Source: CAVUUN01 sp964421755 | GTDB taxonomy: Bacteria > Acidobacteriota > UBA6911 > RPQK01 | Length of the DNA stretch: 14,828 bases | Assembly (NCBI GenBank): GCA_964421755.1 | Contig: CAYQYP010000323.1 | Location: 1-14,828 of the forward strand | Direction of reading: 5' to 3' | Notes under the pieces: generated by a model | Told to the model about the DNA's origin: nothing | The model's input: the letters and a program-made list of their open reading frames with translations, nothing else | Databases searched by the model: none | In this document: in pieces, positions 1 to 8,628 of the stretch | How the letters are laid out: every line of letters starts with the position of its first letter | How positions within the stretch are numbered: the first letter of the stretch is position 1 | Translations under genes and position numbers: made by a program

Positions 1-2637
1 GGCTATCACCGGATCAAGACCGATTCCAACGGCCATATCGCGCCCTGGTACTCAGACGACCCGGCGACCTCCTACGACTTCGCTATTCGGCGCGTCTGGG
101 AGTTCTGGAGGGACATGAAAACTTGTCCCAACGGCGTCAAGTACTACATGCAGCACCAGGTTTGGGCCGATCCGGGGGAGGATTCCCGCGGACTGGGCGG
201 GGACCAGATATCGATGGCGCTCTCGTCCTGGGCATTGCTTTACCCCTATCTGGGAGACCGCGATGTCGTCCAGGACATGACTTACATGGCCGATCACTGG
301 CTCGACCACGGCATCTCCCGACCGCAGGCCGCCTGGCCGAACCTGCCGTTTCCATACAACACCGAGCTGCACTCAGGTGTTTATGACGGAGACATGCGGG
401 CGGGGAAGGGCTACCTTCAACCCGACAAAGCGGCCTCTTTTGGTGCCGAGTTGGTCCCGCTCTACCAGCTTTCGGGTGATCAGCGTTATTTGAAGGCAGC
501 CACGGCAATCGCCGATACCCTGGTCGCTAAGATGGAGGATGGGGACGGGGACCGCTCCCCCTGGCCCTATCGGGTCCACGCGGAGACCGGCCAGGTCAGC
601 ATGCCTTACACCGCCAACTACACCGGCGCGTTACGGCTTTTCGAAGGCTTGGTTGCGCTGGATACAGAGAACCGAGGCGCGTACGCAAAGGCGCACGATA
701 GACTCACCGCGTGGCTGAAGGCATACCCTCTGCAAACCAACAAGTGGGGGCCCTTTTTCGAAGACATCACCGGTTGGTCGAACACCGAGATCAACGCGGA
801 CACGATGGCCTGGTACATCTTGGAACACCCGTCCTGGGATCCCCGCGGCTACGATCATGCCCGGCGGATCCTTAGCTGGAGCCGAGCCATATTCGCCAAT
901 CCCGCGTGGAAAAGGTACGGGCTAAATGCGATCAACGAACAGACTGCGTACCCGGTTCCCGGCAACAGTCACACGTCGCGCCACGCCTCCGTCCAACTCC
1001 TTTACGCGGCGAAGACCCGTGACCTTTCGCTGAAATCGGAGGCGATCCGTCAGCTGAACTGGGCAACCTACATGGTCGGCGAGAAGGGCAACAACCGGTA
1101 TTCGCTCGATGACATATGGCTGACGGACGGCTACGGAGACTATGTGCGGCATTACCTGCGTTCCATGGCGGCTGCGCCCGAGCTGTCACCCAGGGATCAG
1201 GACCACCTTCTGCAATCAAGCTCGGTTGTCCGGAGCATCAAATATGCCCCCGGTTCAATAGTTTATGAAACCTTCGATCAGTCTGCGGAGGAACTCCTGC
1301 GCCTGTCTTTTGAGCCGAAGACAGTGACTGCGGGAGGAGTCCAGTTACGACGTTTGAGAAGCAGCGAGGATCTGAAGGCTGGGGAAGGCTTCACTTACAA
1401 CGCGGCCGGTGATGTGGCTGGGGTAGTTCGAATCCGACACACAAAATCGGGAAACATCGCGATCGCAGGCCCCTTGCGTCCGAACGTAGGCCCGACTTCC
1501 AAGTCGGACACCAGGGCAGCAGAGGAAGAAAAGGTCCGACTTGGAAGTCGGACCTACGGTCGGACTTACGCAGGCGATCAAGCCGTCAGGGTGCCGCAGA
1601 ATGGGTCGGCGGAGATCCGGCTGGTTGCCCGGGAGGTCGACGCGACCGGTTCCATATTTGCAGTCTCTCCGCCGTCCCACGGCAAGCTTTCAGGAACCGC
1701 TCCGTTCTTGGTCTACACCGCCCGTCCGGGGTATATCGGGACCGATGCCTTCTCGTTCGTTGCTTCAAAGGGGGACTCTGAGAGCCGGCAGGGTTTAGTG
1801 ACGATCGAGGTGTTCCGGCCGAACCTTGCCACCAGTCCGGCATCCAAAGCATTTGCGCTCGAGAAGGATTCGTCCGGCGAGAGTGGGCGCCTCCCCCTGC
1901 CTGCTCTGAATGACGGTGACGTGGCAACGGGGATCCAAGCGGGGAGCCAATCGCAACGCGCCAGGCAGGTTGCTGTTTGCGTCGTCTGGGACAAGGCCCA
2001 GCCGGTCAGGCAGGTGGTCTTTCACCAGGGCCTTGTGGATGCTTCCGGAGGCTCCTATGGTGCTCTCCCACGCCTCCGGATCACTGACGATGGGACAACA
2101 TGGCGAGAAGCGCCCGGTTGTTCGGTCTTCCCCGCGGTCTATCCGCAGGGTTCGGCCGCATCACTCGCCGAGTACCTGTTCACACTACCGGAAGCAGTCT
2201 CCTGCCGCGGGATTCAACTGGCAGGCGAACTGGGAGGCACACAACCCGGCGCCTCTACCTGTCTGCGCGTCCGCGAACTCGAGGTTTTCCGTGATTTGGG
2301 CTCGAATCCTGTACCGCAGATCGAACACACGGTAGCGAGTACTTCGGTGGCAGAGGGACAGACCGCGGTCATCGGTGTTCGTATGCGGACCCCTGGCTTT
2401 TATCTGTTCCAGTGGCAGGAAAGCGTCGATGGCGGCCAGACCTGGTCTGATCTCACGGGGGGCCGCGGGCCGTATCTGGCGGTGAACGCAGCGCGGCAGT
2501 CGGAATACGACGGCAGGCAGTACCGCTGTGCGGTCTCAGACGGGATTTCACCGGTCGTCTTCGGCCGGCCGGTCACTTTAAAGGTCGCGGCACCGGGTTC
2601 GAAAGAGATACATGGCTCCAATCAGCCTCTTAAGTGA
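1..2637 (+). CDS. Large secreted six-hairpin-like (alpha/alpha-barrel) protein with C-terminal beta-sandwich modules, 5'-truncated
   Basis: The reading frame is open from the first base, so the true start and any signal peptide lie outside the window; an ATG at 115 is internal. The 878 visible residues show modules in order. Residues about 1-420 are helix-rich with Trp/Tyr/Gly-rich turns, like the alpha/alpha-barrel carbohydrate enzymes (lyases and hydrolases). Residues about 529-605 look like a cadherin/Big-type beta domain ending in a GYIGTDAFSF motif. Residues about 606-770 resemble a discoidin (F5/8 C)-like carbohydrate-binding domain. Residues about 770-865 are Ig-like (WQESVDGGQTW, then YRCAV). 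A paired palindromic repeat is embedded in frame between the barrel and the first beta module. The substrate is unknown and I cannot name catalytic residues. Secretion is inferred from the domain types. A TIM-barrel isomerase-like gene follows after 24 nt, consistent with sugar or polysaccharide processing. Confidence 0.6.
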   Translation, partial: GYHRIKTDSNGHIAPWYSDDPATSYDFAIRRVWEFWRDMKTCPNGVKYYMQHQVWADPGEDSRGLGGDQISMALSSWALLYPYLGDRDVVQDMTYMADHWLDHGISRPQAAWPNLPFPYNTELHSGVYDGDMRAGKGYLQPDKAASFGAELVPLYQLSGDQRYLKAATAIADTLVAKMEDGDGDRSPWPYRVHAETGQVSMPYTANYTGALRLFEGLVALDTENRGAYAKAHDRLTAWLKAYPLQTNKWGPFFEDITGWSNTEINADTMAWYILEHPSWDPRGYDHARRILSWSRAIFANPAWKRYGLNAINEQTAYPVPGNSHTSRHASVQLLYAAKTRDLSLKSEAIRQLNWATYMVGEKGNNRYSLDDIWLTDGYGDYVRHYLRSMAAAPELSPRDQDHLLQSSSVVRSIKYAPGSIVYETFDQSAEELLRLSFEPKTVTAGGVQLRRLRSSEDLKAGEGFTYNAAGDVAGVVRIRHTKSGNIAIAGPLRPNVGPTSKSDTRAAEEEKVRLGSRTYGRTYAGDQAVRVPQNGSAEIRLVAREVDATGSIFAVSPPSHGKLSGTAPFLVYTARPGYIGTDAFSFVASKGDSESRQGLVTIEVFRPNLATSPASKAFALEKDSSGESGRLPLPALNDGDVATGIQAGSQSQRARQVAVCVVWDKAQPVRQVVFHQGLVDASGGSYGALPRLRITDDGTTWREAPGCSVFPAVYPQGSAASLAEYLFTLPEAVSCRGIQLAGELGGTQPGASTCLRVRELEVFRDLGSNPVPQIEHTVASTSVAEGQTAVIGVRMRTPGFYLFQWQESVDGGQTWSDLTGGRGPYLAVNAARQSEYDGRQYRCAVSDGISPVVFGRPVTLKVAAPGSKEIHGSNQPLK
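1474..1573. repeat. Paired palindromic (REP/BIME-like) element inside a coding sequence
   Basis: Left arm 1481-1509 and right arm 1534-1562 are inverted copies of 29 bp with two mismatches, separated by 24 nt. Each arm carries its own palindrome (CCGACTTCCAAGTCGG in the left arm, its flipped form in the right), and the outer edges share GTAGG/CCTAC. Similarity continues outward with a small indel. The element is translated in frame as a linker (GPTSKSD ... VRLGSRTYGR) between domains of the host gene. The same palindrome occurs at 10268-10363. Confidence 0.85.
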
Positions 2638-2661
2638 GAGGCCAGGCACGACGAGGTAAAT

Positions 2662-3600
2662 ATGACGGCAAATCGGCTTGCTCGAAGAGAATTTCTGTAT
2701 GGTGTGGCAGCGGTCGGGACTGTGAGCGAGCTCGGCGGTCAACCGGTCGCCGGCAACAAACCGGACCGCTCTCTGCGCATCGCTTCCAATGAGTACTCAT
2801 GGCAGGTTTTCTACGCGAGGGACAACCGGAACTTCAGGCAGTCGCTCGAAACGGGTCTGCGTGACGTTGCAGAGAGCGGGCTCAACGGCCTCGAGCCGTC
2901 CTGTGAGTCGCCGCAGGACATTGATCGACTGGCTCCGCTGCTGACAAAACACCGCCTGGAAATGCGCTCGCTTTACGTAAACAGCACACTGCACGATCCG
3001 CAAAAGTCAGACGCGAGTATAAAGCAGGTTCTTGCCGTGGCGGAGCGGGCCAGATCCGCAGGCACACGGATCATCGTGACCAACCCCTCACCGATCCGGT
3101 GGGGCGGGACCGAAGACAAAGACGACAAGCAGCTCAGAACGCAGGCCGGCGCACTGGAGAAATTGGGCAGAGAACTGAAGGGGCGGGGGCTCACTCTCGC
3201 CTACCACAACCATGACATGGAGCTAAGGAACGGGGCACGCGAGTTTCATCACATGATGGTCGCAACCGATCCCCAGTTTGTCTCGCTTTGCCTCGATGCT
3301 CACTGGATCTACCGCGGCACGGGCAATTCCTCGGTTGCCCTGTTCGACATCGTTGAACTCTACGGATCGAGGATCTCCGAGGTGCATCTGCGTCAGTCGA
3401 ACAATGGCATCTGGAGCGAGACCTTTGGAACCGGCGACATCGACTATGCGGCTCTCGCAGCCAGGCTGAAGGCCAAGCGGGTGAAGCCGCACCTGGTGCT
3501 CGAGGTCGCCGTCGAGAAGGGCACGCCGAAAACTATGGATCCGGTCACGGCCCACCGCCAGAGCGCCGATTTCGTGCGCAAGACCTTTGGTGGGTTCTAG
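2662..3600 (+). CDS. Tat-exported sugar phosphate isomerase/epimerase-like TIM-barrel protein
   Basis: 312 residues. The N-terminus has a twin-arginine-type signal (ARREFLYGVAAVG at 7-19), indicating export after folding. The rest matches the xylose-isomerase-like TIM-barrel (AP endonuclease 2 / IolE-like) superfamily. Candidate metal ligands and active-site residues are Glu78 (NGLEPS), the YHNH motif at 181-184, Asp212 and His215 (LDAHW), His242 (EVHLRQSN) and Glu281 (LVLEVA). These sit at barrel strand ends as expected for a divalent-metal isomerase, epimerase or dehydratase. GAGG lies about 6 nt before the ATG and supports the start. It lies 24 nt downstream of the large secreted protein, so co-transcription is likely and a periplasmic sugar substrate is inferred. 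The exact reaction cannot be read from the sequence. Confidence 0.85.
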   Translation: MTANRLARREFLYGVAAVGTVSELGGQPVAGNKPDRSLRIASNEYSWQVFYARDNRNFRQSLETGLRDVAESGLNGLEPSCESPQDIDRLAPLLTKHRLEMRSLYVNSTLHDPQKSDASIKQVLAVAERARSAGTRIIVTNPSPIRWGGTEDKDDKQLRTQAGALEKLGRELKGRGLTLAYHNHDMELRNGAREFHHMMVATDPQFVSLCLDAHWIYRGTGNSSVALFDIVELYGSRISEVHLRQSNNGIWSETFGTGDIDYAALAARLKAKRVKPHLVLEVAVEKGTPKTMDPVTAHRQSADFVRKTFGGF

Positions 3601-3634
3601 GAAAGCCGGATGGGGCACGGCAATAAGAGAAACA

Positions 3635-3771
3635 CGCTCGCCAACCGGGCCGTAAAGCGGCGGATTCTGAACCGCGAATCCGCCCTACGACTAAGCGGTT
3701 ACGGGTGGCGAGCGGTCGTAGGGCGGATTCGCGGTTCAGAATCCGCCGCTTTACGGCCCGGTTGGCGAGCG
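3635..3771. repeat. Perfect 57-bp inverted repeat with nested hairpins
   Basis: Arms 3635-3691 and 3715-3771 are exact reverse complements over 57 bp, separated by a 23-nt spacer. Each arm holds a smaller palindrome, GGCGGATTC-8 nt-GAATCCGCC. It lies between two convergent genes, so it could block read-through in both directions as RNA, although no U-tract follows. The nested design, with a GTAGG edge, parallels the other palindrome pairs in the window although the core sequence differs. Confidence 0.9.
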
Positions 3772-3822
3772 GAGTAACTCGAGCACGGTCGTGGCTGGTG
3801 CCAAGAACCCGCTTACTCCGCT
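3768..3822. repeat. Short inverted repeat downstream of the convergent kinase gene
   Basis: AGCGGAGTAA at 3768-3777 pairs with TTACTCCGCT at 3813-3822 across a 35-nt spacer, overlapping the edge of the 57-bp inverted repeat. It lies 62 nt beyond the kinase stop codon on the minus strand. No U-run follows, so a terminator role is only possible. The rest of the 3823-3883 gap shows nothing recognisable. Confidence 0.4.
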
Positions 3823-3883
3823 GGAAAGCGCTTCGTGCGCGGCTCTGAAAAGGCAGCGCTCCGGGCGAAAGATGCTGGTTCGC

Positions 3884-5812
3884 TCACTTCCACCAGCCGA
3901 AGAAGCCTCTTTTCGCGCGAAGAAGCTCGTCCACGTCCCGGCGGACCTGAGCAGCGGTCTGGTACCGTTTATTCGCTTGTTTTTCAAGTAGGCGATAGAG
4001 CACCCGCTCGAACCTCTCATCGACTCTTATGCGGAACAGGTCCAGGTCGGGAGCCGGGTCGTTGATGATGGCGTGCAGGGTCGCGGGGAGCGAGTTCCGG
4101 CGGAAGGGCAGCTTGCCGGTCAGTCCTTCGAACATGACTATTCCGAGGGAGAACAGGTCACTGCGATGATCCACCGTTTGTCCGCAGGCCTGCTCAGGGG
4201 ACATGTAATCCACCGTACCGAGCAGGGCGCCCTGGGAGGTGAGTTGTGATTGCCAGAGGTCCGGGCTTGTCTTTGGAACGAGTTTCGCGAGTCCGAAATC
4301 CAGTATTTTCAGGTCGTTAGACTTCGTGATGAACAGGTTGGCGGATTTGACGTCGCGGTGGATGACCCCCTGGCGATATGCGGCATCGAGTCCTTCGCAC
4401 GCCTGCACCATCCAAGACGCCAGCTGTCTCCAGTCGACCGGGCCTTCTTTGGTCACTTTTTCCTTGAGCGTCTGTCCTTCGAGCCATTCCATGACGATCG
4501 CTACCTCATCCTGGAGCTCGAGCAACTCATAAACGGAGGTGATCCGGGGGTGGTTTAGCGCGGCCGACACGCGTGCCTCCTGAAGGAAACGCTTCTTGGA
4601 GATTTCGGCGTCGATCATCCCCTGTTTGATGACCTTCAACGCCACCGGGCGCTCCAGCAGAGTGTCCTGGCCGCGGTACACGTCACCCATGCCACCTTCG
4701 CCGATCTTGGAGAGGATCGAGTATTGTTGAACCGTCGTCCCGACGACTACGGCCGAGCGGGATCCGGATTCCCGACGACCCGACGGGCCGTGGAAGTCCG
4801 AAGATGAAATGGCTGCCTTCAGGTGTTGCGCGAACAATCGTGAGGCGATCTTATAGACCCCGGATTCCTGACTGACGTAACCTTCTTTCACGAGATTTGC
4901 TGCAACCCAGATACTCTCCGGCCCGGGCTGGACGAGAGATAGCAGTTGAGTCAGTACTCGGAAGCTGTCAGCCGAGAGGTGTTCGAGGATGTAGTCGTAA
5001 TGAGGCGAAGCTTCCTCGAGGAACCGGCTCTCGACTTCGTCCCGTTCCGAAGGTTTTTCCCCGGTCTCGGTCAGACAGTCGAAGTAGGCGCAGCACGCGA
5101 TCTGCAGGAAGAAGGGGAAGCAACCCGCCATGTCCACGATGTGCTCGGTGAACGGTTCGAGCGAAAGTCCACATTTTTCGGACGGAACCCGAATCAGCTC
5201 TGCTGCTTCTTCAACCGAGAACGGCCGCAGGTGGAGGTTGCTGAAAATATTGAAGAAGGGTGAATCGGCAACTTCGCTCGAATGGCACAGTCTCTGCAGC
5301 TCCACTTTTGACGAAGTCACATAAGCAACCGCGTAGTGATTCGCCGCGGATCGCAGAAAGGAGAAGAACTCCCTTGAAAATGCCGGGTTGGAGGTAACCG
5401 CGTCGAATTCATCGAGCAGCAGGACCAGAGCCCGTCCCCGTTGTTTCAGCTCTTCCAGTTGCTGTTGAAATGCGGCGTACCCTGGCGGGCCGGCCTCCGG
5501 AAGGTCCGGGTAGAGCCGTTGGAGGGAGGGAAACAACAGGCCAAAGAAGTCATTCAGGTTGATATCGCGAAGCTGCTGAAAATCGAGGAAGATCACCCCG
5601 AGTGGCTCACTGCCCGTTACAAATTGTTGCTGGGTCCCCCGGTCGGTCAGGTGAAAAAGGAGTGACGATTTCCCCATCCGCCGCTCGCCGACGACGGACA
5701 CGCTCTGCGGTCGTTCGGCACCTATTCGGTGCAGGATGTACCCGAGCTCCCTTTTGCGCCCGAAGAAGTGGGCCGGGTCGCGGATCATCAGCCGATTAAG
5801 GTATGGGTTCAC
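3884..5812 (-). CDS. P-loop ATPase / eukaryotic-like Ser/Thr protein kinase fusion
   Basis: 642 residues with two modules. Residues about 15-250 are an AAA/STAND-like P-loop ATPase: Walker A GERRMGKSS (42-50), Walker B LVLLLDEFD (129-137), then a FPFFLQIAC helix typical of ORC/Cdc6-like or nSTAND ATPases. Residues about 270-335 look like a winged-helix or linker. Residues 364-635 are a complete Hanks-type kinase: GEGGMG loop (371-376), ATP-binding Lys393, Glu412, HRD (485-487), Asn492, DFG (505-507), SPE (538-540) and Asp552. All catalytic residues are present, so an active kinase is expected. No membrane segment is seen, so it is probably cytoplasmic. The start is GTG at 5812 with a weak AGG upstream; an ATG at residue 9 is the alternative. 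In most bacterial kinases the kinase domain is N-terminal, so the order here is reversed. It is divergent from the transporter-like gene by 45 bp. The ligand and kinase targets are unknown. Confidence 0.9.
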   Translation of the reverse strand: MNPYLNRLMIRDPAHFFGRKRELGYILHRIGAERPQSVSVVGERRMGKSSLLFHLTDRGTQQQFVTGSEPLGVIFLDFQQLRDINLNDFFGLLFPSLQRLYPDLPEAGPPGYAAFQQQLEELKQRGRALVLLLDEFDAVTSNPAFSREFFSFLRSAANHYAVAYVTSSKVELQRLCHSSEVADSPFFNIFSNLHLRPFSVEEAAELIRVPSEKCGLSLEPFTEHIVDMAGCFPFFLQIACCAYFDCLTETGEKPSERDEVESRFLEEASPHYDYILEHLSADSFRVLTQLLSLVQPGPESIWVAANLVKEGYVSQESGVYKIASRLFAQHLKAAISSSDFHGPSGRRESGSRSAVVVGTTVQQYSILSKIGEGGMGDVYRGQDTLLERPVALKVIKQGMIDAEISKKRFLQEARVSAALNHPRITSVYELLELQDEVAIVMEWLEGQTLKEKVTKEGPVDWRQLASWMVQACEGLDAAYRQGVIHRDVKSANLFITKSNDLKILDFGLAKLVPKTSPDLWQSQLTSQGALLGTVDYMSPEQACGQTVDHRSDLFSLGIVMFEGLTGKLPFRRNSLPATLHAIINDPAPDLDLFRIRVDERFERVLYRLLEKQANKRYQTAAQVRRDVDELLRAKRGFFGWWK

Positions 5813-5839
5813 TTTCGCCTGCCATTTTAGCTGTACAAT
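5812..5839 (+). promoter_or_regulatory. Possible promoter for the transporter-like gene in the divergent gap
   Basis: A TGTACAAT element (hexamer TACAAT, 5834-5839) lies 18 nt before the ATG at 5858, with a poor -35 candidate CTTTCG at 5812-5817 at 16-bp spacing. The 45-bp gap must hold control signals for both divergent genes, so they may be co-regulated. Based only on consensus resemblance. Confidence 0.3.
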
Positions 5840-5857
5840 CGAACCGGTGTCGATGAA

Positions 5858-8608
5858 ATGAGTGGTCCGCTGGATGTCCTGCTCAGGCCTTTCGCAGTTC
5901 GCCGCGAAGAGGCGGCTTCTGCGGGCCTCCTGGCTGCCTATTTCTTCCTTGCGATGAGCTGCGTGACTACCATCAAGGCGCTGCAGTTCTCATCGTTCCT
6001 GAAGGACGTGGGGGTCGGGTGGAAGTTGCCCGTCGTTTACCTGATGTCCGCGGTTGTCTGCGTCCCGATTGTCTTGCTGTTTCGGGTACTCGCCCGCAGA
6101 TATTCCCACGTAGGCGTCGCCAGCGTTACTTTGCTCTTCTTCTTTGTCACGCTGGTAGCTGCCCATGTGGGAAGGCCTGCAACTCCCCGCCTCTGGTTTA
6201 GTTTTGCTTTTTTTCTCTGGAGCTCGATTTTCTGCCTGTTGCTTCCGACCCTCGGATGGATCATTTCTTACGACCTGTACACGACCAGGGAGGGGAAGAG
6301 GGTCTTTGGCCTGTTCGGGATGGGCGGAATCGTCGGCGGAGCTTCGGGCGCCTTTTGGACTTACCTGTTCGCCGAAAGACTGGGAAACGCCGGTCTGGCA
6401 ATCCAGACGCTCTTTCTGCTGATCGTGCTGCAGGGGATCCTGGCGCTGATCTACCAATCCAACCGCACCCGGTTTACGCTTCACGGGGCCAAGAGCCAGG
6501 CGTCCTATCGCGGTTCCGGCCTGGGTCTTCGAGCTGCCCGGCCCGGTTCTGCCTACCTCCGGAACATTGGCAGCCTGGTGCTAGTCAGTGCGGCCGTGTC
6601 GACGCTGATCGACCTCCAGTATCTCTGGTTCCTGGACCAGCGGTTCTCGGCTCCTGGTGTAACGGTCCTGCGGTCCTCCGCGGAAGAGGTAGCCACGTTC
6701 CTCGGCGGGCTGCTCGCTGTCATGTACGTGATCTCCGGTGTAATCCAGGTATCCACGACGGGGCCCCTCCTTCGTCGCTTCGGAGTCCAGGCCGCCTTGA
6801 TTCTGCTGCCGCTCACCCTGCTGGTCGGAGCCGGCGTTGCCTTTGTGGCGGCTGCCTTCTGGGCAGCGGTCGGACTGAGGGCCGCAGACGGGTCGCTGAA
6901 ATCGTCCGTGCAACGCACCGCGCTGGAGATTCTCTATGTTCCGCAGGCGGGCCCCCGGACTGCCTCCTTCCGCAGTTTCATCGACCTCGTAGTCAATCGG
7001 ACCGGCGATTCGGCGGGTGCTGTCTTTTTTCTTCTGGCCCTCCAGCTTCCGTCGCCGGCGAGGGTGATGCCCCTGGTTCTCGTCGGTTTGACGGCGGTCG
7101 CTCTTCTCCTGGCGGTTCGCCTTGGTAAGGGATACCTGGAAAACCTGCGGGGCAGCCTTCAGCGGAGCGGGCTGGAACGGAGACAGGACCTACAAGAGGC
7201 CTCCGTCAATCCAGAGACGACGCTCGCTAACCTGCAGAGCTCCGACCGGTTGCGACTGCGCCTCGCCATGGAGCAACTGGCGGGTCACCCGGGTGCCCAA
7301 AGGGAAACGGTCGTCGCTCCGATTGGTGAGGAGATGCTGGAGACGCACATCTCCGGTCTTTACCGGAGACCGCCATCGTGGCTGGATTCGGTTGTCAGTC
7401 TGACCCGCCACCCCGATCCACATACGGCGGCTGCCGCTTTTCACGTGCTCGTCCGTGAGGACCCGGTCACGTACATGCGTGAGCTTCGCCAGGCCCTTGC
7501 CTCGGACTCCCTGCCGCAGATGGTCCACCTCGCTTACCTGGAGACGTACTTCGACCGACCCGAAACCCTGGTGCGTCCACCCCAAATGCTTGGTTGGTGT
7601 CAGCACGTGCCCCCGGCCGGCCAGGCGATCCTTGCCCGGATCATGGGCCGTACGCAGGATCGAGCATACCTGCCAGTCCTGCGCCAGTGGCTCCTGAGCG
7701 ACGACGCCGAGCTCAGGCGCGGGGCCATCGAGGCCCTTGGGCGCTTTGCAGAACCCCGCTTCTGGAACATCCTGGTGGGCTTCCTCGTCGACAGCAAGAC
7801 CCGACAAGCTGCCCGGAGGGCACTAGCCTGTTACGGCGATCAGGCCGTCGAGAACCTGCTGAACCTGCTCCACGACCCGGAAGCCGACATACGGGTCAAG
7901 CAGGAGATTCCCCTCGTTCTGGGCCGAATCAAGTCGTCGTCCGCACGTTCGGCGCTGTTGATCGCCTTGTACTGGCCTGACGCCGTAGTTTCTTTTCGGG
8001 CATTGAAGATGTTCAACAAGACCAGGGCCAGCCACGACCTGTCTTACTCCGAAGCATCTTTCTTGCCTGTGCTTATGCAATGGGCCCGGCAGTACTATCA
8101 GACAGCGAACCTGTTTACCGTCGCGCGGCGAAAGCAATCGGCCGCCTGGAAGCTCCTTAGAAAGGCGGCGGAGGAACGGTGCTCGTGGAGCGTTGAAAAG
8201 ATTTTCCGGACGCTCGAGTTATTCCTGCCGCGTGGAGACGCTTACCTCTCATACCTGGCGATTCAAGGGGACAGGAAGCAGTTGCGAGACAATGCCATCG
8301 AGTTAATCGAGCTTCGCCTCAAGGGCGAAATCAAGCAGGCGCTGCTCCCGATATTCGCAGTCAACGAAACCCGCGAGGATGAAGCAATCGCCATCGGAAG
8401 GGACCTGTTCGCCTTGCCCTCTGGTACGCCCGAGGTGCTGAGAGACGGGCTTTTCTTCAGCGATTCGCTCGTCCAATGCTGCATAATGGCTGTGATCAGG
8501 GAAGAGGGGTTGGTTCAACTAAAAGAAGGCGTGGAGCATGTTGCAGATAGCGCTCACCCCCTGGTCCGCGAGACAGCCCGCTGGGCTCTCCAGTCCCTCT
8601 CGAGCTGA
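5858..8608 (+). CDS. Membrane transporter-like protein (nucleotide-translocase/MFS type) with HEAT-repeat C-terminus
   Basis: 916 residues. Residues about 20-420 contain roughly ten to twelve hydrophobic segments, with a glycine-rich loop GLFGMGGIVGG (151-161) and a DLYTTREGKRVF cytoplasmic loop. This resembles the ATP/ADP translocase (NTT/AAA antiporter) or MFS fold. Residues about 430-916 are soluble and helical, with HEAT-like repeats clearest at 600-700 (LLSDDAELRRGAIEALGRF, then LLHDPEADIRV). From memory, related proteins in other bacteria carry a translocase-like domain, HEAT repeats and a cyclic-nucleotide-binding domain in one chain; here the last is a separate gene 20 nt downstream. 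The transported substrate is not evident, and the protein could be a sensor rather than a transporter. The ATG has only a weak ribosome-binding site. Confidence 0.75.
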   Translation: MSGPLDVLLRPFAVRREEAASAGLLAAYFFLAMSCVTTIKALQFSSFLKDVGVGWKLPVVYLMSAVVCVPIVLLFRVLARRYSHVGVASVTLLFFFVTLVAAHVGRPATPRLWFSFAFFLWSSIFCLLLPTLGWIISYDLYTTREGKRVFGLFGMGGIVGGASGAFWTYLFAERLGNAGLAIQTLFLLIVLQGILALIYQSNRTRFTLHGAKSQASYRGSGLGLRAARPGSAYLRNIGSLVLVSAAVSTLIDLQYLWFLDQRFSAPGVTVLRSSAEEVATFLGGLLAVMYVISGVIQVSTTGPLLRRFGVQAALILLPLTLLVGAGVAFVAAAFWAAVGLRAADGSLKSSVQRTALEILYVPQAGPRTASFRSFIDLVVNRTGDSAGAVFFLLALQLPSPARVMPLVLVGLTAVALLLAVRLGKGYLENLRGSLQRSGLERRQDLQEASVNPETTLANLQSSDRLRLRLAMEQLAGHPGAQRETVVAPIGEEMLETHISGLYRRPPSWLDSVVSLTRHPDPHTAAAAFHVLVREDPVTYMRELRQALASDSLPQMVHLAYLETYFDRPETLVRPPQMLGWCQHVPPAGQAILARIMGRTQDRAYLPVLRQWLLSDDAELRRGAIEALGRFAEPRFWNILVGFLVDSKTRQAARRALACYGDQAVENLLNLLHDPEADIRVKQEIPLVLGRIKSSSARSALLIALYWPDAVVSFRALKMFNKTRASHDLSYSEASFLPVLMQWARQYYQTANLFTVARRKQSAAWKLLRKAAEERCSWSVEKIFRTLELFLPRGDAYLSYLAIQGDRKQLRDNAIELIELRLKGEIKQALLPIFAVNETREDEAIAIGRDLFALPSGTPEVLRDGLFFSDSLVQCCIMAVIREEGLVQLKEGVEHVADSAHPLVRETARWALQSLSS

Positions 8609-8628
8609 AATCGGGCCTTAGTTCGGTC

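Noticed and set aside
1345..1680. Minus-strand open frame through the palindrome pair
   Set aside because: It overlaps the in-frame coding sequence of the large secreted protein. The GPTSKSD peptide is just the palindrome read in either direction.
3635..3771. Rho-independent terminator
   Set aside because: The stem is far longer than usual terminators, contains nested hairpins, and is not followed by a U-tract. It fits a repeat element better, although it may still stop transcription.
5990..6484. Antisense open frame of 164 codons within the transporter gene
   Set aside because: It is high-GC shadow coding in the opposite strand of a clear multi-pass membrane protein, with no family features.
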